DNA of 64,000 nt from Artemisia argyi (Eukaryota; Streptophyta; Magnoliopsida; Asterales; Asteraceae): contig CM060703.1 of assembly GCA_030686995.1 (NCBI GenBank), positions 120,076,861 to 120,140,860 of the forward strand, read 5' to 3'. This document shows, one piece after another, positions 1 to 11,825 of this stretch. The notes under the pieces were generated by a model. The model was not told the DNA's origin. It searched no databases and saw nothing but the letters and a program-made list of their open reading frames with translations. The position numbers and the translations under genes are program-made. Positions within the stretch are counted from its first letter, which is position 1, and each line of letters begins with the position of its first letter.

Positions 1-2
1 AT

Positions 3-632
3 ACACAAGAAAGACCTTCCAAAGGAAGAAAAGATGATCAGAAGGAACAAACAGCAGACTTGCCTCCTGTTCAATCAAGAGAAATGGTTGTCCATGTTCC
101 ACAAGTTATTTTTGCTGAACCCTTACATGCATGGCATCCAGTTATAGATTGGGAAATCTTCAATGACAAGTTTGGCAAAGCATGGAAGATAACAAGAGTT
201 GGAAATAAGGTTAAGATTTTCAAGAACTTTGAAAATCTACTTAGAGCTTGTAGCAGAATGGATTTAGATGAATTATGGGTATTAGTTCAAGAGAAGCTGA
301 CAACCAAGTATAAGCCTGATGCAAAGGAACAAGAGCTATGGGTGGAGTTCAGCAGATTGTATGATCCAAATCCAACTGATACACATTGGAAATTTCCTTC
401 CTATGATTTATCTGTTACATGGGAATACTTCAGCATGAGTCATGTTCATCATCTTTCCACTCATAGTGGAATAGAGCTCATTATGCTAGGTGAGAAGGAG
501 TATCCTTTAATCTATGAAGTATTATCAGTCTTGATCTCCAACAAGCTATTATGTGAAGAAGAAACTGATGCAGTCAAAAGATTGAAAGAGAGCATATTTG
601 ATCAGTATGAAAGCCTAAGGAGAAAAAGGTAA
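3..632 (+). CDS. Ty1/copia polyprotein, C-terminal end (partial, runs off left edge)
   Basis: The reading frame is open from base 3 to the stop ending at 632, so this is the tail of a longer protein entering from outside the window. No reverse transcriptase or RNase H motif lies inside it. The last third (WEYFSMSHVHHLSTHSGIEL, then EKEYPLIYEVLS and a basic end ESLRRKR) resembles the extended C-terminus found after RNase H in many Asteraceae copia polyproteins. A polypurine tract and an LTR-like sequence with a TATA box follow about 80 bases downstream, the expected order for the 3' end of a sense-strand element. Recognised from memory of the family; the copia assignment is likely, the exact lineage unknown. 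Confidence 0.7.
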   Translation, partial: TQERPSKGRKDDQKEQTADLPPVQSREMVVHVPQVIFAEPLHAWHPVIDWEIFNDKFGKAWKITRVGNKVKIFKNFENLLRACSRMDLDELWVLVQEKLTTKYKPDAKEQELWVEFSRLYDPNPTDTHWKFPSYDLSVTWEYFSMSHVHHLSTHSGIELIMLGEKEYPLIYEVLSVLISNKLLCEEETDAVKRLKESIFDQYESLRRKR

Positions 633-713
633 GGTTTTTGGAAGAGTTCCCTCAAATCCTCAAGGTATGAATTTTATTCACAAAGAAACTTGGTTATTTT
701 AAAAGGGAATAAC

Positions 714-729
714 AAGTTTAGGGGAGAGT
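714..729 (+). other. Polypurine tract of the left copia element
   Basis: AAGTTTAGGGGAGAGT directly abuts the TGTTGGGAAT start of the LTR. In copia elements this tract primes plus-strand DNA synthesis. Confidence 0.75.
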
Positions 730-1439
730 TGTTGGGAATAAAATGAACAAAGCAAAAGAGTCTGCCAGAAGAGCCTGCTAGTTGATAGCTAAGCCTGCCT
801 CTTCAGTTTTGTTGATGTTGAAGATATACTAACAGTACCTTCTGGGTAAGAAGGTACTGCTAGTTAAAGAAGGTCCTGCCAGTATTCACGACAAGTTGTT
901 ATATTTTATTTAGAGATATTTAGTTGTATTATTAGTCTTTGTACAAAGTTATAAGTTAAGTAGAAGTAGTACAGAAGTCTCAGTAGATAAAATGAGTGTT
1001 TTACCTTGAAAGGTGTAATATTAGGATAAGATAAGTCTTTAATATATTATATTAAGCAACTTGACAACTTGTAATAAGGGCTCCTTATACTATAAAAGGA
1101 ACCCTTAAGTCACCTTCTTAGATATCTTTTCCCATAACCTTCTCATAGTTTTCCATGCATAACTTTCATCTTTAAAACCCTTTCACGTATCAAAGATTCA
1201 AGGTTACACTTGTAATCCTGGTGATAGTTTAGATCACCCGTATTATTTCATCAATAATATTGAATCGTTTTGTGTTATTCATGTTGCGTTCATTCTCATT
1301 TACTTATTCACCACCTTTGTTCCTTTAGTGTGTTTTAGTAAATTCCGCGTGCTAACTCACATTCATTCATAAATATCCTAAACACATTAATGAGATTAAC
1401 ATCCCAAGTGTTTGCATAAATCAATAGAATCCTTCCACA
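730..1439 (+). repeat. 3' LTR of the left copia element
   Basis: Begins TGTTGGGAAT right after the purine tract and probably ends TCCTTCCACA. A TATA box (TATAAAAGG) lies at about 1091. The left part contains several CTGCCAG/CTGCTAG words. The right boundary is inferred from the TG...CA rule because the partner LTR is outside the window, so it could be off by tens of bases. Confidence 0.65.
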
Positions 1440-3314
1440 GTGTGCTTGTGTCTGTGTTGACTGGTCAAAGGTAGAGGTCAGGGGTTCGGCCCTTGGCTTC
1501 TACTTTTTTTATGAAACATTTTTTTTTTGTTCTTTCTTTTTACAAACTGTTTGAAAACATAAAAATAACCAACTAAAAAAAATAATAGTATTTGAAATCA
1601 ACAATTAAGCTGGGAATTAGCTTATATGCTCAACAGTTGTGGCTAAGTTCTTAAAACATCAAATCTTCAAACTGTTACAAGCACATAGGTTCTCAAAAGG
1701 CTTCGATTACAATAAATGGCATACAAATCAACTAAACCTAACCTAATGAGTAGAAAAAGAAACTATCTAGGGATCAAAATAAGCTATCCTAGGGAAAATA
1801 AGATAATCCTAAACTAGGAGGGGACCTAATAAGATAAGGGAAGCAGATAATAAGTAGTTATCAAAACCTAGAAAGCTCTAACTAGGCAAAATTCCAAAAA
1901 AGGGCTGCAACAAAAACAGGACAGATGGGCATATTCAAGGGCCTAACAAGCATACAAAAAAATTCCTAAAAATTAAATAAAATTACAAGCTTGAAAAGAA
2001 GCTGTCAAATATTCTATAAAAAAAATTAGAGCAAAAGGAAAAAAAATGAAGGAATGATAAATACTTTTCTACGGTGTTTGGGACCTGCTGCAATAGCTAT
2101 GAAAGTGGATCGAATTGGTGGATTTTGACCACAAAAAAACAAGACTAGGTTTTAAACACTTGATGCATCCTTAATTGAGCTAGATTACACGAAACTCTTG
2201 AAGCTAAGATACCTAGGACTAACATCTACCCATTAACTTTTTGTAAAACAGTTTCAAAAAATAACATTTTGGAAAGCAAACTAAATATTAGCTAAACTCA
2301 TTTGCAGTTTTAAACTTAATTAGAAACTCTTAACAATAGATAACCCAACTGATTTGAAATTGAGTTTTGGGTCAAAAGTGGTCTTAGGGTAAAGCTATGG
2401 GTTGTGCCAAACATCCCTAAAGGAGGTGTCTGTTGCTTTCGTTAATAAGAAAACAACTTTGTGGGGCTGAGAATTGTAATAGATTGTTTGAATAAGCTAT
2501 ATCTAACTTATTTAAGCATGAATGAAAAGAAAAATAAGCAACAGCATAAGTAAGTAAACTAAAGAAATATAATTTTTTGGAATTAAACATGTATTATCAT
2601 AAGAAAAACTGAGTACAATAAAACTATTTTTTTTTTTTAAATATTGAAAGCAAAGACTTAACTTAAACTAAAAACCCTACTAAATCCTACTGCCAATCTT
2701 TGGCTACAAGAGATTCTATTTATACTACTTGAGCTAGGGTTTTTCTTTGCCATTCTTTGTTCACTTCTGCCTTGTGTTTTTGCTGTGAGAGAAAATAGCT
2801 TTGGATTGCTTTTGTACTTCTTTGAATCAATCCCTACCATTGGATTAGGTGTGGGATGATCACGACCCTTAATTGTATTTTTGGCGCCTAAATTGGAGGT
2901 GGATTGCCAACGTAGCATGGGGGTTATGGGGTATCATGTGACTTGCGTTTGGACTGTTGTGGAGCTGCTTGGAGGAGCTTTTGAGGAGGGGAGGAGTGTA
3001 GCAGAGGATGGCGTGGAGCAGTAGCAAAGCATGGGGGGTTGTCTGGTGGGTAAAGGAGAGAAGGGTGGGGAAGAAGAAAGGGTTGTTTGACCTGGGTGTT
3101 GACTAGGGATAAAACGGTGTAGTGTTATTATCACAGGGAATGGGTTTTATTGTTTGTAGGGTGTGGGTTTGGATCCGGATGGGATTTTGGGCTGGAGTGG
3201 TGTATGGGCTTAGGGTGTAGTGTTGGGTTGGGATTATTAGTTTAGGTTTAGTTTAGTGTTGGTGTTATTCATTTAATAAAACTGAATTTATAAAAAATAT
3301 TTTTGTAGTTTTTT

Positions 3315-3316
<2 letters not shown>

Positions 3317-3406
<90 letters not shown>

Positions 3407-3411
3407 AATAA
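3317..3411. repeat. (AAT)n microsatellite
   Basis: About 30 units of a TAA/AAT trinucleotide with one ACT interruption. On the opposite strand it gives a meaningless poly-isoleucine frame. Confidence 0.95.
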
Positions 3412-3901
3412 AATGTTTTGACAAAAAAGGGCCTTTTATTTTGAAAAGTGTTTTTGGAAAAGTGTTTGGAAAACGATTGATTTTGTTTAAGCTTGGGATA
3501 AAGGGTAATTTGGGAATTTGGTGTCGAGTGATGGGTATTTTGGTCATTTTGGGTTAAGGTTAAGGGTGAGAAGTGATTACGGGTTTTGGTTTGGTTTTCC
3601 ACACTCTCCTCAATGTCACATTTCCGGGATTGACTTTGCCTTTGACTTTTCGTCATTTTCTTCGATATATGCTCATTTCGATCCGGTGATGCTCCATTAT
3701 GCTCCGTAATCCCATCTGAGCTCCGGCTTTTGACAATTTTCCAAATCTCGTGCTCGTTTTTGTCTTTTTGGCCTCAATTATGTCTGTTTTTGCAATATCT
3801 GTTCCTGCATGATCACAAACACAAAAAGACAATATCTTTGGCATTTTTGGTTAGTTTTTGGTTGTTTTGGTCTTAATTTGATAAGAAAAAGGTGTGAATA
3901 A

Positions 3902-3906
3902 GCACA
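3902..3906. repeat. Target-site duplication, left copy (element 1)
   Basis: GCACA immediately before the LTR. The identical GCACA follows the right LTR at 16467-16471, which fixes both ends of the insertion. Confidence 0.9.
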
Positions 3907-5762
3907 TGATGTTTCTCGCGACTACTAGTTTTAAATTTATAACACGAATTACCGGATAAAGCTAAGAACACACGGGCAAGTATGACCCTTTCGTATGTAG
4001 TTAGTTTTTGTTGGTAAGCCGAGGTCGTTCACTAGGATTTGGGTGTTTTCAATTGTGAAGAATCTATGTAATAGTAAGCAATAAAAAGATGGTAATAGGT
4101 TGTCACGATCCAAAATACCATATAAGCAATAAGTAACACGAAAATGATGATTATGTGAATTCAATAAGATTAAAAACTACACTTGCTTAGACTAGTTTAC
4201 TACTTAATGACACACATGATTGTGATAACTTTTGATAACATGTTGGTTGTGATAATTAGATGGTGGTCTAATCTATTGTTCTTACAAATTAAACTTTGGC
4301 CAAGATCTTAGTTTATAAAAACAAGCTTTAGGTCTAAACCAATCAATTCAAGATCCATCCAAGGTTCATAAGGTATGGTGAATATCTTAAACACAAGAAC
4401 AAAATCTTATTACAAATCAAATACTCTTAGGAAATGGTCATTACAAAAGGTAACCCATTCATAGACAAAAAGGTTACAATTGTTTATAAACATCTAAACT
4501 TTCATCCAACTAAAGGTTTACAAACAATCTGATTTAATGTTATAAAAGCATTCTCATTACAATCATACTTCTTGTTTCTTTGTTTAGTCAAGAATAATTA
4601 TGGTGAAAAACAATCATTCATAGACAAATGATTATAACTAGTTGAATAATAACAAATCTTTCGACCCTTGAAACTATTATCAATTAGTTAACCTTGGCTC
4701 AACAAATGTCACTATGAAACTTAAGGTACAATTGGTTCTTAGCATTGACTTGAAATTGAATTAAAACATATTATCACAATCATAAGCAAACCATTAAATA
4801 ATAAACATCATATAAGCAAGTGCACAAAGGCACTAGCCACTCATAGCAAACATGAACATAAACTCAGAATTTTGAACATTAGAAATCATAATTAAAAGTC
4901 TTACAATGATTGAAATAAGATAACAAATGATGTAGTAATGATGCCTCAAGTATTGGTGACGACTTTTTCATGTTTTGACCTCCAAATGATGACTTCTTGG
5001 ACCTCCAAAGTTTCCTGGGATTTTATGGACGAATTTTGGTATGAGAGGGAGTAATGGTGGTAAGAGAAGTGTTCTCTCAAGTTGAGATAGAGAGAAATGG
5101 TAAGTGATGATTAGAAATGAATGTAAAGGTCTCTATTTATACTCCGCTCAAGGCCTAGGGATCATCCATACTCAACTTGGTGACCAAGTAGTTTAGAAGG
5201 ACCTAGAATACCAAAAAGAAGAGCCTAGAATCGAGCCAAATGAGATCTCCAAAATCTGTACGAGGGCTCCATCCGTTCGGATGGTCATCCATCCGATCGG
5301 TTGGGCAAAAGTCACAAACTTGAAAGTTATAGATCTTTCTCTTAGCTTTTCGTGGCCATGAACGGGGGGTCAAACAGAGTCCGTATGCTCAAGTTATGGC
5401 CAAAATGGTGAAGGTGTGTCGGGAACAACGAGTCTTCCAATAATTCTTCGTTTTAGCTTATTTTCTTCATTTCTTTTCTCGTTTTCCCTCTTGTACTTTA
5501 TTCTTGAGTCTTTTGAGTGACAACTTCATGACTTTTATCTTCTCGAACATACTCCAAGAGACTTGAATGAGTCGGGAATTCTTCGTACATGCATAAATCT
5601 TCGTTTTTGTTCATTTCTTCGTCTTTTTCATCATTTTCTTGTACTTTAGCTTCCATGAACCTAGAACACGAATTATGCTCAATTAAGTACCATAAGTTCA
5701 TAAAAGTGATCATAAAATCCACAATAACGCTCCTAAAAACATGTTAATTTTGAGCGTTATCA
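3907..5762 (-). repeat. 3' LTR of element 1
   Basis: 1856 bp, aligned along its whole length to 14612-16466. On the minus strand it carries a TATA box (TATAAATA, about 5138-5146). About 130 bases upstream of that lie two CCATCC-G-rich motif copies (5271-5306) of the same kind that are repeated in the leader. Confidence 0.92.
3991..4018 (+). other. tRNA-Asp 5'-arm-like segment in LTR of element 1 (left copy)
   Basis: Starts TCGTATGTAGTTAG and ends TTGGTAAG. With gaps this follows the tRNA-Asp 5' end (TCGTTGTAGTATAG...GGTAAG). Its twin at 14696-14723 sits near the PBS. The match is weaker than in elements 2 and 3. Confidence 0.45.
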
Positions 5763-5785
5763 AATCCCCCACACTTGAACTTTGC
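5763..5785 (-). other. Polypurine tract and stem-loop next to the 3' LTR of element 1
   Basis: Read on the minus strand, AAGTGTGGGGGATT directly precedes the LTR start TGATAACG. Just upstream lies an inverted repeat (TTGCTTG, four-base loop, CAAGCAA on the plus strand, about 5782-5799). Confidence 0.8.
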
Positions 5786-5799
5786 TTGCCCTCAAGCAA

Positions 5800-5919
5800 A
5801 TCTAGGAAAAGAAAAATCGAAACCATACCTACATGAAAAAAAATAAAAAATAAAAAATAAAAAAAATAATAATAAAAATAAAAAAAAACGAAAAGAAAAT
5901 TTTGAAAAATATTTTTGGG

Positions 5920-5952
<33 letters not shown>

Positions 5953-7377
5953 ACACAAACAAGCGAAAATGAGATAAATAAACGAAAATGAGTGCAAACT
6001 CCCCCACACTTAAGGGTTTGCTTGTCCTCAAGCAGAAGTTAAGTAAAATAGATCCACATGGTGCACAAGTATGTTTAGAAAAATGTGATGCAAATCTACC
6101 AAGCACAAGTACAAGATACGATTCATCGTTTTAAACTTTAGTGGTGAAAAACCGAGATGTTTGACAATACCCAATGATTTTCTTGCTTGATTAACATTTC
6201 TAAACATCTCACAAAAAAGAAACAAAGTATAATTCACTCAATCACTCATTTATTTAGGTGGTGGAGTATATATAAGAGAAATCACTCTCATTGCTCAGTC
6301 ATGATTTGTTTATTACTATAGGCTTGTACAAGAAACAAAACTCCACCGACATGGCGTAAGTACCAAGTGTAAACATCTAAAGAGGTCTTTTATTCGGGTT
6401 GTAATGTAAGGCTTTAGGGTTGTACCAGGCTTATGTTCAAACATCTCATACAAAAACATAATAGATTGCTGGCGCGAATTCTTGATTACTCAAAAACCGG
6501 ATGGCCACTACAATATTCATGCACTTGATTTTCTCAAAAAACCATTACTATATCCGGAGACTCGAAAGAAAAACGAATAAAGTAATTTGGTAAGGGTATG
6601 GATAAGGCATGGGAATATTTATAAAATTGGTTTTAAAGAAAAATAAAATCAAAGTCTAAGTCCCATTGTTGCTAATCACGAACAAACCACAAATCCCATA
6701 AATGATAATAATTACAATCTTTCTCCTCTTCGAACTTTCATATGTCGATACATCGATTCACCATAAAAATTTTCTTCATACTTAGCACATTGACTAACAA
6801 CATATCACATAACTTTCTTTCTTCATCTCCATACATAATATAGCACATTGGTTATAATTGTCACCTTATAGTTGCGATGACTTATTTTCACTTTTTTTTT
6901 ATACATCACATGTCCCCCACACTTCGCATAAGCATACACCACAAAAAATACAAATAAGAAGGTGCACTCTTCGTCTTTGTCATAATGGCACACACAAATG
7001 GCAAAGTGTGGCTAACTAATAATCATCAAAAACAATCCAACATACCAAGCAACTAGCAAACCACCGTTTAGACTTTGACAAGGGTAAGGCTAAGGTTTAA
7101 ATTGTAAAATATTTTTGGTATTTTTCTGGATGTAACAAAAATGAAAAGATTGGCTCAGAGGGTTTAACTAGGGGTATCTAGCGATAAAGATGAACGCTAA
7201 CAAATGGGTTCCAAATACGAGGATAACTAACCGATGTGGTTAGCAAAAATTATTTTGTAAACGGATGGCCATTTGGTTTTATTCCTAAGGTGTCTCTTTA
7301 TCACACGAATACACTTATATCACACGAATGCGATCTTACAATGGTCTGGTAATGATTTACAAGTACAAGTCACCGGC
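5800..7377. other. 3' spacer of element 1, non-coding
   Basis: About 1.6 kb downstream of gag in the element's own orientation. It has no credible ORF. It holds an A/T homopolymer block near 5830-5946 and repeated CCCCCACACTT words (purine tracts on the minus strand). No pol remnant could be seen. Confidence 0.6.
5999..6033 (-). other. Second purine tract with stem-loop, element 1
   Basis: Repeats the 3' LTR arrangement about 240 bases inside: minus-strand AAGTGTGGGGGA preceded by TGCTTG/CAAGCA with a four-base loop (6018-6033). Further purine-tract copies lie near 6912 and 11154. Confidence 0.7.
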
Positions 7378-10300
7378 TGTAACAATTCGCAATTTCAGGT
7401 TAATTACTATTCCTGGAAATTTTCACTATTCACTTTTACTATTCATTTTTCCCGAAAATTTCCCGAAACATGATTTTTGTTTCTTGGCCTCGAGTGATAA
7501 ATCATTTCCATGGCAAATTAAAAGTTTAACTTTCATAAGCTCATTTTCGTGAAAGTTATTAAGGAATCACACGTTTTAGAGTAAAACGTCATTCAAAAAT
7601 TCTACGCACAACGAAACTCGACCGCGTTAAGTGACCACACATCAGAAAAATGTTTGACAAACTCATGATTTATTTGAGAATTAATCATGACTGTGAAAAA
7701 CATGACCAAAATAAGCCTCTGCCGTTAAAAACTGGAATTTTCAGTTTTTAAGCATTTTTACTCAGCCTTAACCTTAGCCTATACCTGCACCGCGTTTCTA
7801 ATACGATTTGAGTTTTCAACTTATTAGAAAAAGTCAACATATTTTTCCCTCCTCCTTTGACCAAAAATCATTCTTTGATTTTATAAGTCATTCCTTGATT
7901 TTTAGGCTTACTGTTTGATGTCTAAAAGACATTTAATACCAACCGACACTAGACTGAGCCCAGTCTAGACATTATAAGTCATTTTAAATCATTTTTATCC
8001 TATTAGAAAAGTAACATTTTACTTTTCTCAATTTTACGCAATATTCATACGTTTTACGTATTACGCGTTTTAGACCCGTGTTTCCAGTTTTTAGCAGGGT
8101 TTTACCACCCAAATGGAACCTACCACTCATTTTATATTTTATTATAGAGTATTTTGACAAGTTTAATCATTCCTACAAGTTTCGTATTTTTACGATACCC
8201 GGTTTTACGTTTTGTGACGTAACAACTTACGGTTAGCATTTTACGGAATCGAAACTAGCTCCATAACTTGGATAATATCATCAAAAAGTCAAACCTTCCT
8301 CCCCAAGCTTGTGAACCGCCACTAGGGGGGGATTCACACTAGGTGGCTTAATCTCATGCTTTAGGCCTTAAGATCCATCCATGTGTCCAAGCTTGCTCAC
8401 CAAGGGTTGACAAGTCAAGCTTGTAACCTCCTCAAGCTCATATTTAAGCCCTCCTCCCCTTCATTTGTATGCCACACCTAGCACACACAAACACCATCTC
8501 CTTTGCTCATTCTCTTCCAAGTTTCATGCAAGATTCAAGTACCATATCAATATCTAAAACCTAGTTAGGTTTTCATTCATCAAACACTTCCATAACCTCA
8601 TATACTTGGTGATTTCTCTTGAGTTTAAATCCACTCAAGTCACCTCAACTTTCATCATCTCTCTTTCAAGATTACAAGAGTAGAAAGATTGCATGAAGTG
8701 AAGTGGGTTGAAGCAAAAGTCTATCAAAGTCCTATCCTTACATGTTAACTTCCTTTCATCTTTGAAAGCCAAAAGTTGTAAGCCAAACCCTAACATGCTT
8801 CTTGTTGAATAATCATGTTCATGTTATTTACATATTATTCATGCTATATTATGTCTTGTATTCATGTCCATGATGTATAAAAGTGAGTAAAACAAGTTAT
8901 TGTACATGATTGATAAGACAAGTTAATAAAACAAGTAAACTAGTGACTTTCTTGGTATAACCTGATCAAAATGGTAAAATTATGATATTGGATCATTACA
9001 TATTACAGTAGAGGACTTAACAAGGAAACCATAGCAATTTGAACCACCTAAAACGAGTATACGAGTCAAAAGTTACGCCCATTTGAAGTTACCAAAGATT
9101 TGCGGCAAAACTGCCTAAACCATACTGTTTTGCATTCTGACTTTTTGAAAGTCACCCTTCTGGTCCGATTCATCAAAAAGTTAAAACACGAAAGTTGTCC
9201 GGAACGCCGTTTTTGTTCAGGCACAAAGAAGCTCGAGCCCTGAAAACGCTTTCCGAGTGATAATTTCTTCAAATTCTAAACAACCCATTTTTAGACCAAA
9301 GTCATTACATATAGGTTATGGTTTATGAAGACCAAAGGGGTCTTATGACCTAGAATCAAGACCACAACCATGGCTAGAGCCAAGGTTGAGTCTCAAGACC
9401 ATGGAACAATGACCAAAGGTCATGGCAAGGCCATGACGAAATGACCATGTAAGCTTACTTAGGTGTAAACATGAAACAAAGAGTTGACGATAACTTGAAC
9501 AAACGATTTGGATCTACTTCACTTAAAAGGAACCATGAGATATTACAAAGATAAATGGTCATACAAGACTTAAGAAACTTACCATAATAACAATCTTCGT
9601 GTAATCATAAACTTTCCTAAGTTTATTCAAATATCGGACATGTAACTTTTCGGATCAAAACTTATATCTATATACTTTATCAACTACTACAATAGTATGG
9701 AGCCTCATGTGAGGAGTTCATTATGTAAGCCGTCGAGATGAGTTGTGCATTTACGAATTAAAGTGTCCTGGCTCCTCGAACGCTTACTAACATGACTTCT
9801 GAATTATGTCGGCCCGAACGGTAGTAAACGATATACAAAACATACATGTTTCGTGAATCTTTTCTTTCAAAGACTTACAATATACATCATACCACATCAT
9901 GGACTAGATGCAAGATATATATATAGGCACTTATTCATATTCTTCACTCCGATCCTAAGTCGCGACATTCTATTATAGGTTGCTCGTAGAAACCTTCACG
10001 ATTCAACCGTTACATTCATTACTTGCTATCTTACTTAAGGTGAGTTCATAGCCCCACTTTCCATTACTTAATTGTTTTACGAACCCTTGGGGGAAATACA
10101 TGCTATTTTTAACCGAGCACAATGTTTTCAAATTGTATACTTGCCTGATTGTTTTATTATCACTAAGTACCAACCTTGCTAAACCGAGATCCCTTATTAT
10201 GAACCATTTAATCACTAGCACTAGTGAGCGCAAATATTGTGAATAGGCCTATTGGGATTGACGAATCCCATTTGTATTGACTAAGTTCAAACAAATGCAC

Positions 10301-10830
10301 TAATATTTGAGATTTAGGTATGTTAGCAAAGTACCTACCAGGATAAATCTGCCGATCGATATTGGTACACGTTAACGTTTTGGTGTCATAAGCTTAGTGT
10401 ATAATACATTTTATGGGCGTATAATAATGTAGCCTGCCTGTTTTGTTTTCCAAACATTGGTGTGAGTCTATAGCTCACACTACCAACATATTGTGTTCAA
10501 ACATTAAACAAACTCTATGAATATCACTCAACCTTTGTGTTGACCTCTCAAGCATGTATTTCAGGTTCATGACGATCAAGGATGGCACGGAATGGCACGG
10601 ATACTCAAGAGGGCTATAAATTTTACTATCATTCAAAAACTCATTTAATGTGATTTGTAAACATGGAACCATTTGGGACCTCATTTTGTAATCTCTGATA
10701 TTTATACAATTTGAATGATAAATCTTTTAAAACGACTCAATTGGAGTTCGTTTTCTATTATTGTGACTATTGTGCCGTCAAGTAACACCCAGTTCGAATT
10801 CCGCTGCAACCATGAATTGGGGGTGTTACA
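7378..10830 (+). repeat. Nested putative solo LTR (3.45 kb) inside element 1
   Basis: Begins TGTAACA and ends TGTTACA, a perfect 7-bp terminal inverted repeat, flanked by CCGGC (7373-7377) and CCAGC (10831-10835), a TSD with one mismatch. No coding capacity, primer site or second LTR is visible inside, so a solo LTR of a long-LTR gypsy element (Retand/Ogre type) is the simplest reading. A TATTTAAG box followed by CT-rich leader-like sequence near 8431-8530 suggests + orientation. It could instead be a non-coding element with unrecognised ends. Confidence 0.55.
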
Positions 10831-10835
10831 CCAGC

Positions 10836-11825
10836 ACACTCATAGCAAAAGATTCGAGCATAAAAGATGTATGCTATATATGAAATAGGCTTAAATCCTC
10901 ACAATTTATTGGAAAGGGTTATAATATGCGCTAGCAAATGTTATCGATCCTAGAATGGATTGCAATATTAATCGGGACACATCTCAAATTTTTCAAAAAT
11001 TACAGACTTCACCAGTGGATTATCAAGTTATTCTAATTTATTATCCTAAAAGCGTGAAAACAACTAGATCATAAGGGCAAACAAGTATACATACATTTTT
11101 TATTATTCCAAAATTATAAGTTAAAAATGAGTTTCGTTTTCCACTATTTTACTTTCCCCCACACTTAAGTTAAGCATTGTACTAAATGTGAATAATAAAC
11201 TTCAAAGCATGTGAAATAGGGAAAAATAAATAAATAGATAGTCCAAGAGAAACGAAACTTCCCGGGCCATGGAAATTGAGATCGAACTCCATATGATAAG
11301 GTGCTAAGCATGTGAGATCAATCAATTTTACTTCCAACAAAACATCAACACACCAAGTACAATGTCACCAATAATCCAATCTCCAAGAGCTTATTAAATC
11401 TGGAAAAGCAAACAAAACTACAAAAACACGTAAAATCCTAAAACTCACTTTCGTAGGCATCACGATTGCATTTAGCGTATGTAACAAGCCTTTTAAACCC
11501 CTCGGTGGCCCGAGTGGACGAGTGAAGTCTCGTGAGGGTTTCCAGTGAACATACCCACAAAGTTCAAAACATTTTATTTAATAAAACAAGTACTTATTTA
11601 TTCACAATGTATTAAAAATGGAATAACCGAGTTTAAGTAGAATTATAAGAAATGACGCTCTTGCAAAAACCAAAAGACATTTAAACTTATACGATCTAAA
11701 CACAAACACACAAGAACGAAATACGAAAATCTTTTTTTTTAAATAAGCAAACAATTAAAAGCTCGGGTTGCCTCCCAAGAAGCGCTTAATTTATTTCTGA
11801 GTCATTAGCTAGACTCTTCCCCAGA
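10836..11825. other. Element 1 spacer between gag and the nested insertion
   Basis: Non-coding. A purine-tract copy (minus-strand AAGTGTGGGGGAAA) lies at about 11154-11168. The sequence around 11761-11800 (plus-strand GGGTTGCCTCCCAAGAAGCGC) is a word also found just after the ORFs of elements 2 and 3 (about 57528 and 48456), evidence of distant kinship among the three. Confidence 0.55.

Larger units (their letters stand above)
1440..3906. other. Non-coding stretch, no gene recognised
   Basis: About 2.5 kb with only short chance frames. Near 1455-1500 a GGGGTTCGGCCC segment followed by a T-run recalls a tRNA-type B box and could be a SINE relic. A T-run sits at about 2630 and a trinucleotide repeat at 3317-3411. 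The rest looks like old, unidentified repeat sequence. Confidence 0.5.

Noticed and set aside
3269..3656. Overlapping minus-strand ORFs with poly-Ile/poly-Tyr
   Set aside because: Frames run through the (AAT)n repeat; no splice or start context.
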